64,000 bases of DNA from positions 50,851,263-50,915,262 of the forward strand of contig CM067356.1 of assembly GCA_034190875.2 (NCBI GenBank). The letters run 5' to 3'. Positions 55,018-64,000 of the stretch are shown here, piece after piece; within the stretch, counting starts at the first letter, position 1, and each line of letters begins with the position of its first letter. This DNA is from Urechis unicinctus (taxonomy: Eukaryota; Annelida; Polychaeta; Xenopneusta; Urechidae). Both the position numbers and the translations under genes were made by a program. The notes under the pieces were generated by a model. The model had not been told where the DNA came from and searched no databases. It saw only the letters and a list, made by a program, of their open reading frames with translations.

Positions 55018-58000
55018 GGCAACAGTAAATAGCCGCTCCCTCTTTCCGACCCAACTGGGATATCCAACATGCAGAGAACAACATTCATGGTACATTGAGA
55101 TCAATTCGTCCTCACTCAGCCTAAATGTCAGATAATCCTTTGCTGCATCCACTTTCCTCTGCTCGGGGCTGATAGAAGACTTATCTTACTGGGCCTCCTG
55201 TTATTAACCCGAGCGCCGGCCAGCCTCTCAATTACACCCGCGTACACAATTAATGCATCCAGTAACCGGCATCCGGTAACCCCGACCCAATCGATGCATT
55301 ATACATGGCTAGGATGATACAACGGAGCAGCATCTCCGGCTCACTGCTGTCTGAGGCGCTATGATCCTCGTCCGCTGTTATATATGGCCCTATATACATA
55401 ACGCTCATCCGTACGAGCAGGATGCGTTAGGCTGACAGCGTTACTGGTGATGGCCGTATTGGCAGTGGTCTGATCAGGTAATAAGTATCTTGGGAGTGTT
55501 TATTGGGAGGAGCCCGGTGTAACATCCGATCACCTGGACGCATGCTGTACAGGTGATGTAGACGAGATGACAATCACTGGCTTCATTTTTGTCTTTGTTT
55601 TGGGGGTAACGAGTTTAATACTGAGTAGTCTACTAGCAACCACTCAGATCATGGTTCGTAAGAGCCCACTTCTAATGGAAAGGGACCAATTGTGATAAAT
55701 GCAATACGCCCGATTAATAACACTCAATGCGATTTTTACGATCCTATAACAACTACGAATATGAACACAATAATCAAGTAATCGATTAGCCAACATTGGG
55801 AAAATCATCGAGCACAACGACGGTCCATTACCCGACTAACTTCCGGTAGTGTTACTTCCAGTCAGAAGAGGTGAGTGAACTGATAGGGTCTCCGACCTAC
55901 GATGCTTCTACAAGGTAACAAGGTGTTCAGAACGATGAAGATTGTCACCCACCTGACTGGAGTCCTCGTCCGCTCTCACACACTGCTATTCCTCTTGCGT
56001 TAACATGGCTGTCCTAGACTTCCACTCGTCACCGAACGTGGAGATATCTGACCCAACACCTGAGTGAGTTCCGCGGCGCGATGGCGCAGCTTATGTGGTC
56101 GATTCCCTAAGACTCCGTGGCTATAAGTTAAGTACAGGGCAGAGATAAGAGTTTGTCAATATATATAGTCTCGAGGGGGCACTCGCTATCCTAATAAGTA
56201 TCAGCGTAATATGTGATTCAACGGCATACTAACTCTAAGTAAAACACTAATGATATGAATCAAACTTCTGGCAACGAACCATAGCTGTCTACGCACACAA
56301 TGAACAAGGTCCGGTGTGATATTGGAGTATCTCCTCCCTCCGTGACCACGTCGTGATATACTGGCCACGCGATGACGTAACTGGCCTCTACTCGACCATC
56401 ACCACACCCCAACACAAGGCAAGACGCTCGCTTCTCTGACAGCCAAGTGCGCACTCACGAGGGTACCGAAGGTCGGCTGTTTATCAGGTATTTACTACCC
56501 AGTTCTGTTATGTTTCGATGAGTGTGTGGTAGTGTGAACACACCGCGCCATATAGGAGGGGTTGCTTGTTGGATGAAATATTGAAAGTCCCACATCATTG
56601 CAAATTGTACAAGAAAATCCCAAAGATGCTTAGGTATGATAAGAATGAGGTGTCATAGGAATGTTTATTTCATTAGCAATTGTTCATTATAAAGCAAAGT
56701 AAAAATAAAAGAACTGATAATAAAATTAAACCTCGTTGTATGACATTGCATAAAGCTTATGGTTGCGTAACCATCTATTATATTTATTTACAAATAATTT
56801 ACCGCTTCATTAGTTAAGTACGGAATGGTCAAGACAGTTGTTGGACTTGTGGGACAATATGTTAATGAGCCCCTTAAAATATCATATCATAATATATCGA
56901 AAAGCATGTCTGTTTCAATGTCGCTCCTTGAGCTGATGCCGCAACAGATTCATAAATGAAGAAGTAGAGATTGACGCCAATAACAACTCACCCCGCCAGA
57001 TCCAAGCATTCTCTATTGAAATCAAGGGGAGCCGATTTGTGGCATAAATTTAATGAATAGTTAACATGTTGAATTTGATCTCTGTCGTATGCGATGCGAT
57101 TATCCATACTTGGTGAGCTCTTATAGATGTCAAAAGATCGCATCATCATCAAAGCAATTCAAATCAATTCTTCACAACGACAAAATTCCTCATGCACAGG
57201 TTATCCGACACCTAAAGACCATGCAGCGGATATGCTATAAATAAGAATATGTGATCCTTGCAGTAGTTCTCAGACAGTTACTCTCGTAGGGAGACATTTG
57301 ATTCCATTAAAGAGTTACACAAACGGCCAATTAAAAAACGTGCAGACGATGGAACTGGACAGTTCCCTGCTCCTTAAATATGCTAGCTTAACTAATGCAT
57401 GTATCTTAGCTTTTGACCGCATAAGAGTTTCCAGAATCTGCTTGGTTATCAATATATCACCTTACTTACCGACGGATTCCCGACCATCGCCACATTAGTT
57501 GAGCTTTTTTCCGTTACCATGTACGCATGCGTCGTTACCGGTTCGCGTGGAAGACAGGTAGACACGCGGGGGCCAGCAAAATGATGATTTAGATGAATTA
57601 TGTACTAAGCACTTACAAACAAGAAAATCTCAGCAAATGATAAATACAGTAATCGCTTACTCACATATTCGTCTTCCCAACTTGTATTGTTTTACTGACG
57701 CGGCATGTCGGCAGTAAGTCTGAAGTATAGGCGTTTTGGCATTGCTGGTTCTGTTATAACAGATTGACGTTACGCCACGCTGGTGCTATACGTTAAGCCC
57801 AGTCTCATTTAGGCCACGGGATTCAGTTCATCCCTCTGTAATTCTGGCTTAGAAATGCCTTGATGTTACTTTTCAACTAATTAAACCCTTCCCATCGCTT
57901 GTGCACAAGCTGATATATGTTGTTGGTGTTGGGGCGGGGCTTGAGGGGTTGACAATTTCGTAACTGACGTTCCTATCCCTACCACTGAAGGTGGTTGTCA

Positions 58001-61000
58001 CGCCTGAGGCGATTTATCCTAACATAATTGGGCGAGCTTATATAACCACAGGCGCTCGTTTTCCGACGCCAAGCTTCCGAGCGGTTAGCAACAAAAACTC
58101 TCTGCCAAAAGTTCACAATTTGAAGGCCCAATGTCCAAAAATGTAACATAACCGAAAGCTCAGAGGAAATCGACTTCATCGATTCGTTGATGATATTTTG
58201 TCTCGTAAATGTTCAAAAACTAATGTACGTAAGCATCCACACGTTCCCAAAAATAACCCGGTGCACTCCAGACTCCCAGATCACAATCTGTAGGGTCCCA
58301 AAGCTATTTTCTGGCAACCATTGGCCCCGAGTCTTTACATTCAGACAATGAGTTGGTGTGAAGAAACGTGATGCTTTGGCTTGTTAGAGTTTGTATGATA
58401 TGGCGCTCCATATCATGGATACCATATTGGGCTCTTGAATGGAGGGCGAAGGGAGACTATCACTTTTACCCACGAGACTCCCCTTCTTTCATTATCTTAA
58501 GCAATACCTGTTACATTAGAGACCCGACTGTGGACACGTGGGTGTTATGGATGATTCTTCATAGTGACAAAACTTTATTTACAACACAACAACGCCACCA
58601 ATTTTTTAAATCATGTGATATAACAAATATTTAGAAGGGACTATCAATTTAATTATACGAGCATATAATTTAACCAATAAGTCAAAGTATAAATCTTAAG
58701 AGCAAAACGTCCTGATAGCCATGGCTATAGTATGATAAAGTTGCAACTTACTATGATTGGCCTATTATTGATATTGAAGCTTTGGATTTGGTTTTTTTTT
58801 TCAAATTAACCCCCAAACTTTTGTCATTATGAGTTATTAGGCCTTCTCCATTAACGATTTAACGATAACTGATTATGAGATACCTACAACAAGTAACAAT
58901 TGGCAACTACGACAGCAATGTGTGCCACTTTAGTTCGAGTTTTCGCTCGATGAGACCAAGGAGTTACATAACTTAAGAAGGAGTCGCAACGCCCTTTGAA
59001 GTCGCCGCCGAGGCGCTCGCGTGTGTGCCTCGGCAGCGAGTGTTTTCACAAGCTCGCGCTTGGCGGCGCTAAGTGTGCTTCATGTAGCGACACCAAGCGA
59101 GCCAGCAAGGAAACCGGAGGTCAAGTTCGCGGGGAACATAGACGAAATGGCATGGATATATTTGCAAGTGTCAATAGACGAGTTAAAAACAGCAGGCGGT
59201 GTACTCCATTGCTCAATGTCATTAACTATGTCCTGTACGTGCCTTGTCATCACGTTGTACGAGTCGGAAGTAAAATATCAGTACTCGTGCGAGAATTGAA
59301 ACGCGTTGGCATGCCAGGAGTTTCGATGACACGCAACGCAAATCTGACGCGCGACTTCTGTTCATTTTGATTTACTCGGAGCACATCTGGTCCGCTTGAC
59401 AGTGGATTTAACTGTCAAAAAGACACCATAAAGGCTGGAGATAGTGTCCATGAAATGTTCAAAGGGTTTAAGAAAAACACTTAAAGATCTCGAACCATGT
59501 TAACTGTGACGGTGTGTGTACTACTCTGCGGTGTTGAGAAATGAATGTTGGCTACTCATAGTTTTACTACGTTGTCAGCTAGTCAGTCATTGGTATCAAA
59601 TGTAATGTAATGTTGGCCATTAATTCATATTAACTGTATAATAAATTACATATTCATGTCACAACCAAATGCTGATGTCATGTTTCTTCATACTAAAACA
59701 GAAGTAGCTGTAGGTTTATGTAAACAATGAGATAAAGTGAGAACTATTTATTTGCACTTCAATATGACAATTATATAAACAGAATACCATTAATAAAATA
59801 CAGAACAAGCCTACACAAAGAAGTTACATAACTAAAGAAGGAGTGGCTACGCCTGGATCTTTTCCTGCCAACTGGAAAGGTTTTTGCCTGCAAAACGTAA
59901 TTGAACTGGATATGTAAAGATTAAAAATATGTTCTCAATACACAGTTATCAACACCAACTAATATTTATCCATTAATCATTCAACGAAATTATATTCACT
60001 TATTCTAGGTTATAGTTAGTTACATATAAGTATTCTGACATTGCATAAGTATGCCACCGGTAAGTAATAACAACAAATTATCGCCCACTGTCAGCCATAT
60101 TGGACTGACAAATGTAAGTCGTATTTGGATGCGATTTGGAGGTAAACTATAAGGGAATTTACAATTATTGATAATGGATTCTGTTTGGTTATTGGTTAAG
60201 GCATTTGTGCCGCTATTTGGTCAAACAATACAACATAGTTTTTGATTAATGTGAAAAATTCTGGAATTCAAGGTATTATCGCTCACGTATTTAGCTCAAT
60301 ACAATAAAAAGTACGCATTTAACAGCTTAATAAACGTGACCATTCGATTTGTCTTTGTTCACTCAGCGAATACACAGAATATTTTTACGGGAATATTTCA
60401 CAAATTTCAAGAGATAAAAAAATATATGTCGAAGTTCCAAGCCGAAAATATGGCGTCTCGATGCGGAATAAACACTTAATATATTGATTACCCCAAAAAA
60501 GAAACTATGATAATCAGCGTGTTTATTGATATATAATTAATTATCTCGTCGGGCAAATACATCAGGTTTGGTGATACTGGTGAAAGTTTTCGAAAAAGAA
60601 AATGTTCTCGCACAGCAGCTAACGCCTCAACTTGCCGAACTGAAATGTGAGCGAGACACAGATCTCGTGGCGATCTCGCCGAGGCAGGCACTGCGCGCGA
60701 GATCTCTTTGATCTCGGCGTCGTGTCAACTCCTGCTATTGGTTTTAACTCCTTGATGAGACTCAGCTTCATTCTGGTTCGCCATCTGAGGGAATACCAAA
60801 GAAAAAATCCGGTATGGTGGGGCCAGTTTATATGAGTGGGATCAATATTTTAATATGGGGGCTGCCCAGTCACGGACCAAACCGGATCCCAGAACGGCTC
60901 ATGTATTTGTTGTTTCCTTCCGTGGGCGCCTTGTCTCTATTGGCGTTACTCAAATTCATAAGTGCGCGTATCTTTTCACACGTCAAATTCTCCTGAAAGG

Positions 61001-61220
61001 TGAACTTTCTCGCATCTGATCTCCTCTTTTACTTCATCAATATCCGCCATATTCTGACTGGATCTCTCACAACTTTAACACGAAAGACATTATGTAAAGA
61101 GTCATCCTTATTCTTTCTTTCGGATTTCTGCGCTAATTATTAACATAAACAAACTATGTGATCTTTTCGGGATATATGCTAAATATATTTCGGAGCCTAT
61201 CGATTGATATATGTATGACA
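55018..61220. other. Long stretch without a recognised gene
   Basis: Upstream of the STRA6-like gene (its promoter should be in the first kilobase, 55018-56100). No TATA box or other decisive promoter element was identified. Frames at 58368-58634, 58996-59370 and 60488-60691 are unrecognised and lack support. The sequence gttacataac(t)taagaaggagt occurs at about 58963 and 59823, ~860 bp apart, and may mark a relic element. The rest is AT-rich. Confidence 0.5.
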
Positions 61221-61223
61221 TTA

Positions 61224-61245
61224 GGGGGGGGGGGGGGGGGGGGGG
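61224..61245. repeat. Poly-G tract, 22 bases
   Basis: An uninterrupted run of about 22 G on the plus strand, likely variable in length and prone to sequencing error. Confidence 0.95.
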
Positions 61246-61523
61246 TAATCAAATATGAACAATACCATTGTGGTAGAATTGGACATGTCTGCGGCCTCGG
61301 TAATGTGATCGAATGTTTGTACTGCAATGCAATAGATTTGTCGAGAAATAAAACATGATCCAACGAATGCATCCCTAATGGGAGAAAGCACTTTCAATCT
61401 TGTTTAACAGTATTGACCAGATGCATGGTTACCCTAATGTCAAGGCTTTGTTTTTTGTATTTAAGGTTGTTTCGTTTGTTTCCAAAACGTATTTGCTCCT
61501 GAACTGGCACGACCATTTGAGGC

Positions 61524-62527
61524 ATGGCTAATTCGGCTTTCACTTACTTCGAACATGTCCCTGTTATAGTAGAATATATAATGCTGGGACTGAGCGTTAT
61601 CATACTACTGACTGCAATCATCGGAAACATATTGACTATTTTTGTGATAAGTAAGCGTCAGGAACTTCAAACGCCGAGCCACCTGACTATAAAGTGTTTA
61701 TCCATGTCGGATCTAGTGGCTGCTGTCGTCTGTTTAGCTACCTTGCTGACAGGTGTCATCGGTGAAGCGTCCCCAGCCCGCGTGCAGGCCAAGTTGGAGT
61801 GCATTCCTATTCTGAATATAACAGCTTACGTTATATTATGTATGACCTATTTGACGTCAATGTTGCATATACTACTCGTGGCTTTGGAGCGGTACGTGTA
61901 CATCAAACTTCCCCTACTCTATCCTATAAAGGTAACCAAAGAACGGATCCATGGAGCATCGTGCGCTATCTGGGTGATCGCGCTGCTCATGAGCGCGACG
62001 CAGTACATCTTTCTGGTCCTTTATCCTGACATGTCTAACAGCTGTATGCACGAGTGGTACTGGATCAATCACATGTACACCCGGGTTTCACGTCGGTTGG
62101 TTTTATCATGGTTGGTATTCTCTTGGCGGTGTTTTACCGCGAAATAATCACCATTGCCAATTCTCGACGTAATGCCATGCAAAATGTTGTTAGAGACATG
62201 GCGGTTGCCGGCGGAACCCAACAAAGAAGAAAAACTGCCCGAGGAGTGAAGCTTCTTATTGGCATCGTTGTTGTGTTCTTGCTAGGTTGGGGGCCATTTA
62301 TTGTTTTAATGGTGATTGATTTGCAGTACAAACATGATGTGCGAATCGTAGAACAACTAGGGGTCTTGTCGTCTGTGTTTATTTATCTTAATATTTGTGC
62401 AAACCCATTTGTATACGCTTGGCAATGTCGTGCTTTGTGGAAGGGTTACAAAGAGGTGATTGGCAGATGTGCCAAATGCAGCGATATAAATCAAGTCGAT
62501 TCATTTGAATTTAGTGATGCACTCTGA
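61524..62527 (+). pseudogene. Rhodopsin-class GPCR, intronless, one missing base
   Basis: The first frame (61524 to ~62085) gives TM1 (LLTAIIGNILTIFVISKR, with the GN motif), TM2 (LSMSDLVAAVVCLA, with the conserved D), TM3 with the ERY form of the DRY motif (HILLVALERYVYIKLP), and TM4 (CAIWVIALLMSATQYIF). TM5 onward is in another frame (~62090-62527): SVGFIMVGILLAVFYREI, TM6 (LLIGIVVVFLLGWGPFIVLM), and TM7 with NPFVYAW. Adding one base would give about 334 residues, a normal length. The lesion lies around acccgggtttc (62082-62092). The ligand is unknown; the short loops fit small-molecule or lipid receptors of the MECA-type branch, but this is a guess. Either a recent pseudogene or a sequence error. 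Confidence 0.85.
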
Positions 62528-64000
62528 CTTGATCATGAATACTTTTTGTTGCTGTTGTTTTATGACTTTCACACATTTCACTTGACACTTCTTAGATGAC
62601 TGACAATTGTTGAAGATTAATCTTTAATCTTGATCGATATATATGATATCCTATGTTCATTTGTTTGACGATCATATATTTGCAACGTTTTATCGATTAT
62701 TGTTGTGACAGCTCCAGAACAATGAAACCGCAAAAAAAAAATAAAAAGTGGCAGTCTGTTTATTACTCTGATGATACAAAATCGTAGTTTCATACGAAAA
62801 TATTTGAAAACCCGAGCATCATAAAGACAAGGAAAATTGTCATTTACTGAAATAATCCCAAACATATGAAATACCTCTAAATGCCCAATCCCAACACCCA
62901 GGACCACACCCTCACCCCACTCCTCCATCACAGTTGTCAATACATTATGATTCATTACTTCATGTAGTCATACCGTCATTTATCGACAAACGCCACACAC
63001 TTGGCGTTAACCACAATCGCATTCTGTCATGGTCCAAATCATAGTGGTCTCCGATCCATACTGCGCATGTTGCTGACGAAAATGTGCTAACTCGTTTGAA
63101 AAACTCAGTACATCTTGAAATAACTCAATATGTCACGGATAATTGTGAAAAATCTACCCAAAAAGGTAATCATACAGTGAATTCTGCCGATTTCATTATA
63201 ATGTGCACTCAATATGCTCCGCCGTATGTGAGTGAGCGATATAATATTATAGTACGAGTTTGAGCCAACGATATCCCTGTTTCCCACACGATTTAGCTAA
63301 CGCTGTAACAAGTGCCCAGAATATCCTGTTCCTCCAAAATAAGCAACTTACCCTAGCAGTGTGTACAAAATCCCAAGAGTGGCCAAGATCTCACCGCCAG
63401 TGAGCTTTTGGGGGCAGCTATGTGGAGATAGGCGCACGCAAAGCCAATGAGTTAAGGGAAGCACACTGGCTGGAGAACAACTTGCCATAGCATAAAACAT
63501 TTGTCTTTCAAATAATGTTTGCTGTGTGATACATGCACTTTTCGTACAAAACACTTTCTAGATAAATCACCTTAGAATATGTTGTTGTAAATGATGTAAC
63601 TTTTTATATAAAACCAATCTAGCATCTAGTGAAATCAAGCTCACACTACGGCAATCATCAGCAGTCGACTGATTTGAGAAAAATCACATTATACAAAGCA
63701 GTCTTCATCACAGTAGAAGAGCCAAGACTGACCATGCATTGCATCACTGCTGTTTGGGAATCCAATGCATTTGCCTAACTATGTATGTATTGCATGATTC
63801 ATATTTCTATATGAAATGATGGTTTTAGATAGGAACTCTGAGAAAACCCTTAGCACGAAATTTAGTGTCTGAATCCGTTGAGCAGTCGGGGAGAATGGAC
63901 AACATAGGCACTTTGAGTGCTTGATGTTAAACACAGAAGAATGAAAAATGATTCCCAATAAAAACTAAATACTTATGACAGAAAGACAACAATCTACTTC
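62528..64000. other. 3' flank of GPCR; no firm gene
   Basis: AT-rich. A possible minus-strand exon ends at 63352 with a strong GTAAGT donor and codes QKLTGGEILATLGILYTLLG, a hydrophobic segment; acceptors are ambiguous and the family is unknown. No other feature. Confidence 0.35.

Noticed and set aside
54757..55152. Longer N-terminus of the STRA6-like protein starting MDAAKDY at 55152
   Set aside because: The Met at 55017 has a strong gccATGGcc context and begins just before the sequon and TM1; the upstream residues look like translated 5' UTR, though they cannot be excluded.
58996..59370. 124-codon plus-strand frame in a GC-rich patch
   Set aside because: No family resemblance, no splice support, and basic low-order composition; both strands are open there by base composition.
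62070..62100. A short intron explaining the GPCR frame change
   Set aside because: The shift is a net one missing base with no room for GT...AG, so an indel is the simpler reading.

Overview
The window looks like genomic DNA of an invertebrate animal, probably a marine lophotrochozoan such as a mollusc. It is AT-rich, has spliced genes with canonical GT/AG junctions, long dinucleotide microsatellites, and a dense set of retroelements. The species assignment is inference; no sequence here names the organism. Everything was read by hand, so exon edges outside the best-supported genes are approximate.

Layout. 1-8.9 kb is accessory sequence: retroposon copies, a 1.3-kb dispersed repeat with an integrase-like exon, phase-consistent minus-strand exons of an unknown gene that includes a HECT-like segment, and LINE debris. 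8.9-15.3 kb is a three-level nest: a ~300-bp retroposon split by a full-length RNase H-bearing LINE (8904-15000, 15-bp target duplication), which is itself interrupted by a 403-bp retroposon (13113-13515, 15-bp target duplication). 16.7-17.4 kb holds degenerate PHD-like exons. 18.5-24.7 kb is a second RNase H-bearing LINE on the minus strand with tandem promoter-like monomers in its 5' UTR. 24.8-28.5 kb holds the second copy of the 1.3-kb repeat followed by a broken protein-primed type B DNA polymerase of Polinton/virus-like kind. 28.9-34 kb contains another retroposon copy, a two-exon gene for a small two-helix membrane protein, and a CR1-like LINE fragment. 34.6-43.9 kb is a Gypsy/Metaviridae element on the minus strand (168-bp LTRs with one difference, 5-bp target duplication, PBS, PPT) with a second, unrelated Gypsy element inserted in its gag on the plus strand.

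The main host gene is a STRA6-like retinol transporter (vitamin A/RBP receptor family) on the minus strand, about 18 exons from 55017 to 47858. It includes a 25-bp micro-exon and a long serine/threonine/acid-rich C-terminal tail. An intronless rhodopsin-class GPCR lies at 61524-62527, intact except for one apparent missing base. Much of 43.9-47.8 kb and 55.0-61.5 kb has no recognisable gene.

The retroelements form a small ecology. The autonomous LINE at 8904-15000 shares both its 5' UTR and its 3' terminus with the ~400-bp retroposon copies around it. The short element therefore looks like an internally deleted derivative or parasite of that LINE, in the manner of trypanosome ingi/RIME pairs.
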